Of a stretch of 64,000 nucleotides of DNA, positions 1-12,547 are shown in pieces. Origin of the DNA: Mesostigma viride (Eukaryota > Streptophyta > Mesostigmatophyceae > Mesostigmatales > Mesostigmataceae); assembly GCA_009746045.1 (NCBI GenBank), contig RPFO01000312.1, positions 4,028,595 to 4,092,594 on the forward strand, in the 5' to 3' direction. Below the pieces are notes generated by a model that worked only from the letters and a program-made list of their open reading frames with translations, was not told the DNA's origin and did not search any database. Position 1 is the stretch's first letter; every line of letters starts with the position of its first letter. A program made the position numbers and the translations under genes.

Positions 1-4
1 GGCA

Positions 5-188
5 ATGAGGGGGTCATCCATGGCGGTTGGGTGACTCGCCCCAGTACACCAGGCATGTGGTATGTACACACAAATAATCCGTCCATGCTCCCATACATGA
101 GGGGGTCATCCAAAGCGGTTGGGTGACTCGCCCCAGTACGCCAGGCATGTGGTATTAACACACAAATAATCCGTCCATGCTCCCATAA
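5..188. repeat. 92-bp direct repeat, two copies
   Basis: Two adjacent copies with period 92 bp start at 5 and 97. Each begins ATGAGGGGGTCATCC and ends near CCATGCTCCCATA, with only a few substitutions between them. The first copy may continue a longer array beyond the left edge. Confidence 0.85.
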
Positions 189-1623
189 ATGCGAACGGAC
201 TCCAAACAACCTCACATCAGTCGAGTGCGTGTGACATCTATGTGGAACTACCTGCGCTGTTCTGACATGAGGCCGCGTGGGACAGCCCTACCTAAGCTCA
301 TGTCCCAGGGACATTACGAGCTCTACATTCCAGAAAGACCAGCGATCACGTGCAAGGGATACCATGGGCTTTGGCGTACCGTGTACGTGCCGATAGTCCG
401 TGTTGTACCATAGCCGAAGGGCCATGAGTTTGTTACCACTGCTAAATTGAGATTGAGGCGCTGCCGCCAAGGGTAATGCCTTAGCTGCAAATACCGGCGC
501 TGACATTCCTCCTATAGCAAGCGAATTGAGAACACGCTGTGCCATGCTAAGCCTGTGCTCGTTGAAAATGAAGCGGAAAGCTCTGGCCATTACATTCTCG
601 CCCAAACATGATATGACATTGCTATTGACCAGTACAGCGGCCGACGAATTTCATGGCAATTTATTTAATGCGCAGGATTTGCACCGTGGCGGATTGATTT
701 GAGTGGGGTTCTGCAACGAAAACAGGCCAAGGACTCTCTTATTGGTGCCAAGCCAGCAGTTATCGCGGCGGACTTCTCCAAAAACGGGCGTAGCCAAGTG
801 AGTATATATTGTCGCTCCAATGTCGTTTGATACAGCGCGGTCGGGTCATACAGCGTATGACGTAGGTATAGGTAACGGGAAGGTTTCATTCGGCAACCTG
901 CCCGTTCACATTTATGATAAGGTAATTTGCAGCATAGACAGGGCATATAATTCTTTACTTTCTGTAAGATCTAACTCAGGTTTGCACTAAACGTACATAA
1001 TGATAATTCATACTCCAGGTGGCCGTCGACTGTCGAGTCGCATGAGGTCACATGGCGAACGACCTGCATACCTGCTGGGCAGTGGGCACATCGTTTCGCG
1101 GGAAACTCACGCAAAAGCTCAAAAGTGGCGCCAACAGCTAGGGCGCGTCACATAACCTTCTACTGGCGCTGGCAGCTGGCCAGGTGGCACCGCTGCACCC
1201 CCTCGTGCGCGACTACACGTGGTGGCAACCCAGGCTCCTGTCTCACGTCACTGCTGCGTTTGCACCTGCTTGGCAGTGACAGAAGTTATAAAAGAGCTTG
1301 TCGACCATGGGCGCGCATCGGAACCGGCGGCATCACAGAAAACACACGTAAATCATTCTAGTTATCTCGGGTTTGTCGGCATACACGGCATATTGCGGGA
1401 CTTGCCTACTTGTACTGCACGGACGAAGGAGAGTTGTCATCCCCGTATATACAGCAGGTTGCTTTTGTCCACACAACCCTCGGCAAGAACAGCCAGTCCC
1501 CGTCAGAAAGTGATAACCGCGTAACAACCTCGTTGCGCAGGATATATACGATTCATAAGTACAGCAAGGAAGAAAAATTTTCTGCGAGGAAACTCCTGTG
1601 TTTGTTAGTGACCTGTATAGTCC
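189..1623. other. Upstream region, no gene recognised
   Basis: Only short open frames occur on either strand and none has a recognisable domain or believable splice pattern. The right part is presumably the promoter and 5' untranslated region of the MYND-TraB gene, because an in-frame TAG lies directly before its ATG (1618-1620). Confidence 0.5.
1287..1293 (+). promoter_or_regulatory. TATA-like box upstream of the MYND-TraB gene
   Basis: The sequence TATAAAA lies about 330 bp before the ATG at 1624, on the coding strand. The distance is long for a TATA box unless the 5' untranslated region is long, so the assignment is tentative. Confidence 0.25.
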
Positions 1624-4600
1624 ATGTCTGCTCCTGTCAGTAGTAACAAGTGCGAGAATCCGGCTTGCCACGCTACCAACTGTTCGCTAAAATGCTCTAG
1701 ATGCAAGCAGGTACGCGCACAAATCGGGCTTCTTCCTAGCAGCGGGCTTTAAATGTGCTTGTGTCAAGTATGGATTTCGACATTTTAACATAAGTGGCGT
1801 GTCCGACCTCACCAATTATCCTGGACATTGGACTCTTAAATAAATGGGATGACCGTTTTAATGTCACTGTTTTCAAGACATTTGATTTACTGCCACTATG
1901 CAGGGGTTCTTTTTCAGCACTTTGGGACCGCTAATGCCTGCACGCTGTGAAATCGCTCACACAAGCCACTTCCGGTGCCATAAAAAACCTCTGCCATCCC
2001 ACATTACCATGCTGCACACGTGCTCGCACCTCCCTGGGGGACCCCACCCAGGCCTACTTTTGCAACCCCGCGTGCCAGAAGGCCGCGTGGAAGAGCGTGC
2101 ACAAGGCAAAGTGCCGCGCGCAGCCAGGACTGGACACGACCTGTGCGCCCGTACCAGACTACAGCAGTACCGCCCCGGCTGCAGCAGAGACCTTGTGCTG
2201 TAAGCACGGAGACCATGCCGCACATGCGGGTGCTGCCCCTGCCGCGCCCGTTGCTGCTCCCGCTGCCCACGCCATGCCGTCTGCCCATGCGGCGCCAGCA
2301 GTAGCCGCAACCGGTTCATCCATCTGTGCCCAGGTGGCAGATGTGCCAGGAGCCGTGGCAACTGCAAATGGGCCAACTGTGATCACTGCCAACTGTGATC
2401 ACTGTCCACCAACCGTCAGCAAACCACCGGTGGCCAACGGCCATGGGGCGTCACATGAGACGCTGTTACCGACGTCATCCCCCCCCAAGCCCACATCCCC
2501 CTCGTCCGCCCTCTCGCAAAGCCTCCAGGCACGCACACGCGCTTCTCCCCTCCCCAACGGCCATAGCAGCACCGCCGCTGCTGCTACTGGCCCTGCCACA
2601 GGTACCCATACCCGCAGCCATGCCTCCACTAATGGGGCGGGCACATGTGCAGAGGCAACAGGCAGCACTGCGATGGCACTCTCACCCGATGCTGATGCTG
2701 GCACCGCCACCAAGGCAACCCCACGCCCAGTGGACCAAGTGCCCGAGCTGTCACCAGTCCCCGAGCAAGTGCGGCCCCACGTCCGCGTGCTGCGCTATTT
2801 CCGTCCGACGGGGCCATTAGAGAAGGGGTATGGCGAGGCGGTGCCCGTGCCCACGGTGGGGGCAGATGACGGCAGTACTGGGGGGGAGGAGAAGGGGAGC
2901 ACGACGGGGCTGGAGGTCTCGCGCCGCGTGCCCCTGCGCGTCCCTGACTGCACGGTGTATCTGCTGGGTACAGGGCACGTCTCCAAGTCGAGCTGTGCTG
3001 ATGTCCTAGCGATTATTGAAGCCGTGCGACCACAGGTGTGTGGGGCCAGGCATGCGCGCTTGATCCGTTCTGCCTCCCTCTTCCTCATCCTCTTCCCCGT
3101 CCTTCCCTTCCTTCCCATTCCCCCCCTGCCTCCCTCTCTCCTGTCCTTGGCCACACGCTGACCCCTCTCTTGCTCGTCTCCTGGCCCCTGTTTACCCACA
3201 ATTTTCCACTGCCGCTGGCTCATGTCTTTCTTTCGACGCGTCCTTGTGGCACAACATTTTCTTAATCCAACCGCCTCGCCTTGTGAAGCTGTAGCAACTG
3301 CGCAAATACCCTTGCTCTCCCATACCATGATCTTGCCCCACGTGGCCTTCCTCGGGTAGGCTGCTTTCTAGTCGTGGTGTACGTGCATTGAGGGATGCGC
3401 TGAGGGGATGTGTCGAGGGATGCGTTGCGGGATGCGTTGAGGGATGCGTTGACGGATGCGTTGAGGGAAGCTGTGGGCTGGCACGATGAGACCTGTTGCT
3501 TATGACAGCCTGCGAGCTCCTGATTGGATGATGAGCCCATCACAAAGATCCATCTCATCGGAGTGCCTGAGGCCACTTTGTCTACGCGCAGATGGGGGGC
3601 ATGGATGACTACGGACGGTCGTCACTATAATTATAGTAGTATGACCATATGGATACTCATAGTAGTATGACCATATGGATAATTATAGTAGCGAAACCAT
3701 ATGGATACTGCAACTATATGTCCCATGTAGTATGTTTTCCTACGTACTATGCTATTGTTTGTGTGCGCTGGGGCTCGCCCAACGGAGGCATGGTGGTGAT
3801 GGAGTGAGTGAATGAATGAAGACTTTGACATGATTTGGCACATGGGCCGCGGTGGGAGGGTGCCCCACAGCTGGCAGGACATCGTTCGAGACATGGCATG
3901 GCTGGCACTTGATACGTGCCGCGCGGCCCGAGGTGCAACGACCTTGCTGCACGAGGTGTTATTAACAGGTCCCCGCGCGGCTTCTTGAGCAGGCGAGAGC
4001 GTGGTGTAGGCATATGGGTTATAAGCAGGTCCCCGCGCGGCTAGAGATGACGCAGGAGCCGTACGACCGCCGACGGGAAGGGCTTCCCAAGGGTGCAATG
4101 AGCCTCGTGTCGTGATACCAGTTGTCAGGAGGGAGCGGTGTCAGTGCTGGGGTGTGATGTGATTGGGTGCGGCGGTGCTGGGATTTTCCGGGGCTGGGGC
4201 TTGCCATGATGATGTGCGTCGTGATCGAGCGTGGCGTGAGTGCACCCCATGCTCAACATGCGTACGTGCGGCGACGGGGCTCCGCTGACGCGGACTGCCG
4301 GTTAGCCCCAGCCCCTCAACTCTCACTTATCCCCTGTCCCCTCGCCCATGTGCTGATGCTTGCCGACGCAGACGGTCTTCTTTGAGCTCTGTCGCAGCCG
4401 GGCGGGCATCTTGGACCCGAACCAGGTTGCCAAGGTACGTGGCAGTAGGGGTGCGCCAACATCTTCCTAAACCCCTTAGGTAGGCACGCAATCGGGTCCT
4501 AAGGCCGGCTAGTACTTTAGCATTGTCACGGTCTGTCTGTCCCTATTCCGCTCAGCTTGTTCGAATTTGAGCCGGCTGCGATTGTTTTGTCGCTGGTAGA

Positions 4601-7600
4601 GGTGGTGGTGGATTTGCATGCATGAGTGCAGGCTTGCAGGAGGGCGCGCAGGCGACTTGGCGTATGGCTGGCGTCCTGGTCTGCCCGGTTCCATGACGTG
4701 CCCTATATTGCCATATAGGTGGCCCAGCTGTTATTCGTATCTAGTTTCCATTACATGAAGTGGCTCTCGGCTGGGTGGCTGCTCTCTGCAATCCTTCCTG
4801 CCAGGTGCCAACCATGGCGGAGCTCTGGGCGGGACTTAAGTCGGGTCAACAGACGCCGTTTGGGGTCCTCTACGCGTGGTTCCTCGCCAAGGTGAGGCAG
4901 CGGTGGTAAGGGGGGGGGGAGGAAGAGAGGAAGGGGAATGAGAACATGTCGAATGCTGGCCTGGGATCTTCTTCGTGGGGTTCCTCGCCAAGGTGAGGCA
5001 GCGCCACAAGGAAGGTGGAGGAAAGGAAGGGGGAGGAGTGCAGAGTAGTTGGAATGATGGCCTGAATGGTGATGCACAGTGTGAGGGCTTTATGATGGAC
5101 TGTACAGGCGATTAATGAACATCATGACTGGTACTGACAAGGGTGGCCACTTTTAGTCAGCGATTCTAGTGCGCCGCATGGGCTTGACCAGTACCCTGGC
5201 AGGCCGATGGGCAAGTGCTAGATGGGTGCGCCGTGGCTTCATAAAACTGTGGATGGGTGTGCCGTGGCTTCATGGAACTGTGGGTGGCAGGATGGGTGTG
5301 CCGTGGCTTCATAAGGTTGTGGATGGGTGTGCCGTGGCGTCATGGAATTGATACAGTGCAGAACCAGAGGTAGGTGAGTATAGTTAATCTTAGGTGGATA
5401 ATTTCAGAAAGAAAAAAACTGTACATGGGTTGGGAGCTGATGGAGGTGCACGGTCACTGTACCATGTGTCATACTAGTACATCCTTTACTGCCTGCATCA
5501 CGACTCTACACAGGATCATCCCGTAGTTCTGTATTCTGGTTGTTGTGCTTGATGCGCATGCGGCACCGCGCCCGATGACGCGAGGACGCGCTATCGCACC
5601 TGGCCTTTCATGTCCAGTTGGCCTCTCATGTCCATTTGGGAGGCGGTGTGCTTCATGCTTGATTGCTGTTGACATTGTTTCTAATATTGTTATTGGTCTG
5701 GTTGACATTGTTCCTACTACTTTTGTTGTTTTGGTTGACGTTGTTTCTGGTGCCCGTCATTGTGTCCACGGCATCCATTCCTTGCCTACGGCTCTACGCC
5801 ATTACTAGCGCACGGTCGTATATGCGCCGCTCTACGTCTAAAGCTCTCCCAGTAGTACGATCCCATCCCTATTTTTGTCACGCTGTTGTCAACTTCGGTC
5901 CTTCCCCTTGCCCTGTCCACCTCGCCCATCCCGCCTGGCCCACCTGGCCTCCGTCTCGTCCCCACCTACCCCCCAACCTACCCCGTACCGACCCCTTACC
6001 TTCCCCCTACCGACCCCTTACCTCCCCCGTACCGACCCCTTACCTCCCCCCTACCGACCCCTTACCCCCCCCCTACCGACCCCCTACCGACCCCCTACCG
6101 ACCCCCTACCGACCCCCTACCGACCCCCTACCGACCCCCTACTGACCCCCTACCGACCCCCTACCAACCCCCTACCAACCCCCTACCAACCCCCTACCAA
6201 CCCCCTACTTACCCCTACCGAACACCTAACTCCCCCCCCCCCCAAGCGCAGGTGGCGGACAGCGTCGAGGTCTTCCCTGGGGAGGAGTTCCGCGTGGGGT
6301 GGCGCGCAGCGCAGTCCGTGCAGGCGGCCGTGTGCCTGGGTGACCGGCCGGTGGCGGTGAGCAGCATACCTCACTACATCCCTCTACTGTGGCGTGCTTC
6401 TTCAAGCCGCTTTTTTCTCCCCCTTCTCCCTTTTTCTTCTGGCTACCAGCAGGAGTTACAATGCCAGGTGCATTGCTCACGACTGTGGCGAGGTCTCGCT
6501 GTTGGCAAGGGTAGCGGTGCTGGTGGAACCTGCGGTTGCTACGAATGTGGCCGCGCATGCCTTTCAGCCGCACACATCCCATGTGCATGCCACCACGGGT
6601 AAGCGGCTATGCTTTTGTCGAGGCATTTCGTCCCATAACGAGCATGGATGGACGCTTGATCACCCACTCGGCAGGAGACGAAAGCACCAGCGTCTGCCAC
6701 GGAAAGAGCAAGCATAGATTCCGCACGTCGCGCAATGCACGGGATTGTGGAGCCGCCCTGCATCCGTCATTCGCCCTTCACGCTTTATTCGCCTGCTGTC
6801 TTTGTTGTCTCCCTCAGCATGCATAGATGCCCGTGCAGCTTACCATCACCCATTGCCATCACCTCATCTCCCTTGCCCATGCTGCCTCACCCCTTGTCCC
6901 CTGTCTTGTCCCAGGTGACTGTGCGCCGCGTGTGGGCGTCGCTGTCGCTGTGGGAGAAGGCCAAGTTGCTTGCGAACATCATCACGGGGGGGCTCAGCCT
7001 GCCCGACAAGGCCACGCTGTCAAAAATGGTGCATGGCTGTCTAGGATAAACTGGCCAAGTGGGTGCATGTGTGCAGAGGGAGGCATGGGATACTGTACTA
7101 TAGACTACTATAGACTATCTATAGACGACCAGCGACTACTATCAACTACCATCAACTACTATCAATGATAGTAGTATCGATTACGTCCGACTACTATCGA
7201 CTACCATCGACTACTATAGACCACTATCGACTACTATCGACCACTATTGACTAGTGTCGACTACTGATCGACCACTAAAGACTACCATAGACTTTCATAG
7301 TCTACTATAGACTACTATTTATTACTGTAGATTACCATAGACTACTGTATATACAAGGCCACACTGGCCAAGATGGTGTGTGCTCCACTCATGCATGGGT
7401 ACCGTACCAACAGCGGTGGAGCACATCCACCACAACCACCGATCTAGGGTTACGCTGGCCAAGCTGGTGTGCTGATATCGCATGGGTGGGCATGCTCACA
7501 GGTATGGAGCTCAGAGCAAGTTTTAAAGCGAAGCATAGCATTGGCTCAAAGGGGTTTGGGATGGCGCTATCAGGGGTCCCATAGAGCTAGGGGTTATGAC

Positions 7601-9816
7601 CCTGAGCACCTGGACCGCGGGCACCAGGACTAACACTGTCCAAGGAACATTTTCCTAATCCACCCCCCAACAGGGGTTGCCGTGCAAAGCCGTAGAGGTG
7701 GTGCAAGGACTACCACCGTCCAAGATGGTGTATGGACTAACGCTTGCCCACCGCGCTCACCTACCCATTACCCTCATTTACCCACCACCGCATGGCTGCG
7801 TCTACCCACAGGACGCAGATAGCCCCACGGCTCATGCCCTTATGGCCTTCTGCCCCTCCTCCCCCCGGATCAAGGGCGGGAGGGTCATCGATTGACGGCG
7901 CATGTCTTATACCCCCCCATGCCCATATGGCCTCGTCCTCCCAGATTGAGGACGTGAAAGACGACCATGACGCGCTTCTGGCGGAGCTCACGCGCGCCTT
8001 CCCCTCGCTCATCACACCGCTGGTCAAGGAGAGGGACCTGTGAGTGGTCAGGCCGTGCACACACGCATTAAAATCATGCGGGGGGGTGGGGGGCCGGCGA
8101 TGTCCTGGGACACAGTGGCACGCTTGCATTAGATGGATTGAGCGTGGCTGGCTGGCTTACTAGCAGGCAGGCGGGCGGGCGGGCAGGCGGGCGGTTGGGC
8201 GGCAGCCAGCCGAATACCTGGTTGTGTATGTTCAGAATCCCTGAGACCGTGCCCTGCTGTGACCTCCCCTCAAGTCAAAGCCAGCCAAGGTGCTACGAAG
8301 AGGACAATGGGCAGCCGACAGTGAGCGCCTGTTTCAGGCTAAGCACTGTGTCCATTGGCTGTTTGCGTGAGTAGCAATGTGTGCACATCTATAGGCATGG
8401 GCCTGGTGCATCGGCTGGTCAGGATATGGCCGGGCGGGTGGCCGAGCTGCCACTCTTCTGTATTCCAAATGTGGGCTGCCTCGCAGGCAACGCAGCTAGA
8501 GTGTGCCAGCCCCATGGTTTGGCCCTCGGATCTAGGACGTCAACCATGGACCAAGGTATTGTAAAGTAGGCGTTGCACCATGGTTTGGCTGTCTACTGGA
8601 TATTAGAAGAATGACCCCAATGCCGCAAATGTCTGCTTGTCCTGCACCACCGTCACGCGGCTTGCGACTGGGGGGCTGGGGCGGGCCGGGGCGGGGTGTC
8701 GCATGATGCGGCATGGGTGGCACGGCGCCGCGCAGCTACATGTCGTGCTACCTGCAGAAGCTGGCGGCGCTGCCCCGCAACAAGGCGGTGGTGGCGATCG
8801 TCGGCAAGGGACACCTGAAGGGGATCTCCGACAGCTTCGGGCTGGACATTGATGTGAGTGGGCGGAGGAAGGGTCGCATGTGTTCATCATCACAGTCATG
8901 CCCATTCCCTCTCACTGGTGTGGGGCATGGCTATGGTTGGGTGGGGTGGGTGGGGCATGGCTGGATGGTGGGGGGGGTTGGGGGGGGTTGGGGGGGGGTT
9001 GGGGGGGGGTTGGGTGTTTTAACACTGGCTAAATGGTGGGACATCGTGGGGGATCTACTACGAAAGGGGGGGGTGGCGAGGCCGCGAGGTGTTTGTGATA
9101 CTGGCTAGATGAAGGGGGGTGATGTCACTGATGTCCATCATCATGCATAGGCTGGAACCGTGCAGTTGTGAGGAAGGTAGATAGCTGCCCAGGCAAGGTG
9201 ATGGGTGTCTGAACAGGCAGCGCCCACAGAGGGTGTTTTGTCTCCGTTGTGTTGTCGTAAGGCTGTTGAGTGCCATCTTGTGTTGCTGGCCTGCACCCTC
9301 ACCCATTTGGCTGCCACTGGCAGACCAACCAGCTGGATCGCTTGGCATTGAACCATCAACACTGTGGCATAGCCATATGTGTGTGTTGCCTTCGAAGCAG
9401 CCGGAAAGCACTGGCAGCCAGCATCCTTGCGGGGTCTTCCCTTTGAATCTACGCTTTCATTGCTCTTAGTTTCCCACGCTGTGGCCGCCATGTGTTTGGG
9501 CGCATGGAAGAAAACTTGGTCCTTGCAGTCTGGCACTTTACTTTGAAGGCGTGCTCCCCATCATGGTGGTGGTTGTTGTGGCTCTCGTTGGGTGCCTATG
9601 CAACAGGGAAAAGTGCTGATGGAATGGCCCCCATTACTCTTGTTGTTGCTCTCATCTACTTCACAGGTGAAGCCGCTAATGGAGACGCCAGGGTCTACTG
9701 CAACACGTTCCAAGCTCACTCGCCTCTCCAGTTACGGCTCGTACGCGCTCCTCTTCTGTGGGGCCGCCTATGTGTGCGTCTCGGTGTATTCCCGAAGCAG
9801 AGCTGCTAGTCAATGA
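1624..9816 (+). CDS. MYND zinc finger-TraB domain protein, nine exons
   Basis: Exons, all with GT-AG borders and matching phases: 1624-1710, 2052-3035, 4372-4434, 4805-4891, 6252-6356, 6915-7028, 7945-8039, 8736-8853, 9667-9816, giving 600 residues. Residues 10-55 form a MYND finger split by intron 1: KCSRCKQ joins AYFCNPACQ, followed by W..VHKAKC. Residues 60-320 are a low-complexity Ala/Pro/Thr/His linker. The TraB domain follows with its hallmark motifs: GTGHVS (335-340), FELCRSR (361-367), GEEFR (417-421), LGDRP (436-440) and GKGHLKG (535-541). Residues 576-592 are a hydrophobic C-terminal segment. Plant TraB proteins are known as mitochondrial outer-membrane proteins at ER contact sites; that location is inferred here from the C-terminal anchor. 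The MYND finger suggests an added protein-binding function. The reaction of TraB domains is unsettled. The start is the first ATG after an in-frame TAG. Confidence 0.88.
3389..3468. repeat. 12-bp minisatellite in intron 2
   Basis: About seven degenerate copies of GAGGGATGCGTT lie in tandem inside the 1.3-kb intron 2 (3036-4371) of the MYND-TraB gene. The rest of that intron shows no other gene. Confidence 0.8.
3631..3710. repeat. Short tandem repeat around CCATATGG in intron 2
   Basis: Three imperfect copies of a roughly 33-bp unit each contain a TATAGTAG stretch followed by the palindrome CCATATGG. They lie inside intron 2 of the MYND-TraB gene. Confidence 0.7.
5228..5350. repeat. Tandem repeat in intron 4
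   Basis: Four imperfect copies contain GATGGGTGTGCCGTGGC followed by TTCAT, spaced about 30-40 bp apart, inside intron 4 (4892-6251) of the MYND-TraB gene. Confidence 0.75.
5966..6232. repeat. C-rich 11-bp minisatellite at the end of intron 4
   Basis: Tandem copies of ACCGACCCCCT, with a longer ACCCCTTACC variant at the left, form a pyrimidine-rich tract ending close to the acceptor AG at 6250-6251. The tract gives proline-rich open frames in several frames that are not genes. Confidence 0.85.
7095..7352. repeat. Degenerate ACTACTATCG tandem repeat in intron 6
   Basis: About 250 bp of degenerate 10-11-bp units (ACTACTATAG, ACTACTATCG, ACCACTATCG) lie inside intron 6 (7029-7944). No exon is visible in it. 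Confidence 0.8.
8969..9014 (+). repeat. G-tract repeat, potential G-quadruplex, intron 8
   Basis: Consecutive runs of seven to nine G are separated by TT on the coding strand, inside intron 8 (8854-9666). The pattern meets the usual G-quadruplex rule of at least four G runs with short loops. Transcription would place it in the pre-mRNA. Confidence 0.75.
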
Positions 9817-9940
9817 GGCCCTGGTTGCTTCGTGGTGGAGCGGTGCCGCTGATGCCATGGCAGCCTGCACGTGATTATGTTCAGTTGTCTCACTTAATAT
9901 GTGAGTACAGTGTCTAGTCAACGTGATTTACCACATCCGT

Positions 9941-10023
9941 TCATTAATTAATTAATTCAACTCGTGCTCCCGTTGGGGAGTCACGGAGCATTAACCCCGA
10001 TGCATGGATGGATGGATGGGTGG
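9941..10023. repeat. Retroelement-tail-like repeat: ATTA run, dyad and GGAT run
   Basis: An ATTAATTA run is followed by CTCCCGTTGGGGAGTC, then ACCCCGATGCA and GGAT repeats. A related order occurs at 47258-47395, and the CGGGGT plus CCAT combination recurs at 17285-17320 and 46149-47020. The pattern looks like the 3' tail of a non-LTR retroelement family, consistent with the LINE fragment that follows. Confidence 0.5.
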
Positions 10024-10099
10024 GTACACGCAATCCTACCGGTCTAAGCTATCTACAAAACAGTCCTATAACTATGGTGCCCGCGACCCTAGGGGTCTT

Positions 10100-10930
10100 G
10101 TCTAGCATGCCGCCCACGTGTGCAAACGCGCGGCTTCCCCACTGCAGGGGGGTTGTTGTCCTCTATGACCTGGGCCAGCTTGGCCTTGTCCATCATCTAT
10201 TTCCAAATCACGGAGAGGCCTAGGCCCCCCATGTCCTCTACGAGCTGCTCTTTGAAGGCGCGGGCGCCTTGCGGCGTCTAACCTGGCTGGGCCCGGCCCA
10301 CATGAGGAGGTGCCGGCCCGGCTGGGCGGGGCGCAGCCCTGCAGAGGGGCCATGACGGGAGGTGTCTACCTGGTTGGTGCGTGCTAAGTGCCCTACTAGC
10401 AGCAGGCGCGGCTGCTTGATGGTGCTGGTGATAAGTGGCATGCCCAGGTACAAGTCCTCCTTGCGGACATGAGCAGCGTATCCTACACGTAAATTGACCG
10501 CAGCATGTTGGTGACCGCGCCGTCCAGCTTGCTGGCCGGCTTAAGGTCGGCGGTGAGAGTCCACGTCTCGGCCCCGTACGTAAGAACAGGGAGGACCTGA
10601 AATATGCAGGTCCTGTTTCTCTAGCTTGCATGCCCAAGGGCTTGCGCCACAGGGTCCGGTATTGGCGTAAAGTGTGCCAGGCGAGGGAGATACGGTGGTC
10701 CACATCGGCCTCGCAGCTAGGGAGTAAGCTACCCAGCAACTTGACGCGATCCCGATACAGGACTCGAGAGCCATCAAGTAGAACGAGGTCGGGCGGTGGC
10801 TGAGTGAGCCCAATCGCCAGAGCCTCAGTCTTCTTGCTGACCTCCAGCCCCACCACACGGGCCTCAATTAATTGCTAGGCAGTCAAGCCACGTCTGCACG
10901 TGCTCAGTGTCCTCAAAGAGTGTCCTCGTG
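10100..10930 (-). mobile_element. Non-LTR retrotransposon fragment (RT C-terminal part), decayed
   Basis: On the minus strand, the frame starting at 10856 reads GLEVSKKTEALAIG, then a segment with YRDRVKLLGS and DVDHRISLAWHTLR. This matches the region just after the YADD motif in the better-preserved copy at 18.7-19.3 kb (GLEISVKTEAMVIG, FRDRFKLLGSWL). Further on it reads LLVGHLARTNQVDT, also shared with that copy. The catalytic YADD part is absent and the frame is interrupted, so this is a dead 5'-truncated copy. It lies between AT-rich ATTAATTAATT runs at 9944 and 10939. Confidence 0.75.
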
Positions 10931-12547
10931 CATCTGTTCATTAATTAATTGCATCAGTATTTATTCACCGAGTCGAGGTACTGACAAGTACTACAGCGAC
11001 ATGCATATAGGAAGCATATTGTGCCACGGGGGGTGACTTGCATCTACAAGCCCCCCAAACTATGCAAGCTAGCATCAAAGAGCTGTCCACTGAGCCTGCC
11101 TACACTTTAAGAAATAAACATTTGGCAGTTTTGAGTACAGTTCAAGGGCAGCGCAAGGGGGGGGGGGGGGGGGAGAAGGAAAACAGCTGGATGGATGGAT
11201 TTTATAAAATAATCGCAAATGTCCATTTTATCAGTAATTAACTGAGGGCAGATCGATGATTTGCAAAGAGCCCTGGCAGCAGCGTAGCAACAAGGCCCCC
11301 ACTTGGCTGATCGACCTCGGGGCCGCCGCCAAATTTAATTGTAAGTACTTGGGTGCAGAAAAAAAGCCAGGATCGATGTGCTATATTGTAGTTGCTGTAC
11401 ATAATTTATTAACACCGTCGCAACTGCATGCGCATCACGTGGGCCGGTACCAATGATCGACGGAACCTTCAACCCCTATACACAACGAGGAGCCAGACCG
11501 CGGGCGCACACTTGCTTCCCTCCAGCACTGCGTGCGCGAGCGGGCAGGCCACGTACATGAGAGGACTTTCTCTGCAGCAGCGATATGGCACGGTGCAGCA
11601 GCGATGGCACGAGGTCATGAATGACACCATCCCCACCAACCCATATTGGTGAATGGGGAAACGCATGTCACTACATTTGGCAAGCACAGCGGGTCAGGCC
11701 GTGGCGCCCGCAACCTGAACACTCGATCGCCGGGGCTAGTGAATGAAAAGCACTGCATGTGCACAGCGTCCCCCCAGGGGATCCCATGTAAATAACACAT
11801 CACACATCTCACGTGGATGATACAAATGGTAAATACAATGCTTTGATTAATCTTTAAAAATGTGCATGTCCGGAAGTCCACAGCCTGATCTACGATGGAC
11901 TGGTGAATGGGTAGGCAGCGAGCAAGCCTCAGCTACAGAATGGCCATGCCTAGTCAAGCCTTTCAGCAAAACTCTCCAAGAAGCCTTTCCTAGTGTGCAG
12001 AGTCGCTAGCCACTGATGGGGTCTCATGCCAGGCAGGCATTACCTGCAGGGCAGGAGTGAATGCAAAAGGACGCTGCGGCCCCACGAGCTGCCAAGTCAG
12101 CATGGCTTGCCCCGGTGGTATGTCCGGACGGCTATAAGTACAAGCTATCTCCTGCACACCATCCATTCACAGCATCTATGCCACGGCATTACCCTCGTCA
12201 TTCCGTGCAGTCGCCATGGCATTACCCTCGTAACCCTTGACACAGAATGCAGACCGCGCTCGCAGCTAGGGTGTGTGAGAGAAGATCCAGCACTTCATCC
12301 GAAGGCATGCGCCCCAGTAAAACCTTTAGCAGGGATGACAGCACATTATCGGCCCGAGGCCCCGGTAATCTACGTATGGCCCAGCGCCCCGCTCGACTGC
12401 CAGGCATGCTTGAATGCAGCGGGCAAATGCCAACAAAATCTGACCAAAGGCATGCATGTTTGCTCTTCGCTGCCATGCTGCCAGTTGCTAGCCACCCTGC
12501 CAGCCGCCATGTCTGCCTCCTGGCATGATCTCCTTGCCGATTGTTTA
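10931..12547. other. Intergenic region with no recognised gene
   Basis: Only short open frames occur. The only striking feature is a long uninterrupted G run near 11157-11174. The right end should contain the 3' untranslated region of the minus-strand RIIa/EF-hand gene. Confidence 0.5.

Noticed and set aside
189-946. Short open frames near the left edge as small genes.
   Set aside because: They lack homology, splice signals and conserved composition.
5663-6602. Proline/threonine-rich open frames suggesting a cell-wall protein.
   Set aside because: They cover the C-rich minisatellite in intron 4 and run out of frame across exon 5 of the MYND-TraB gene.
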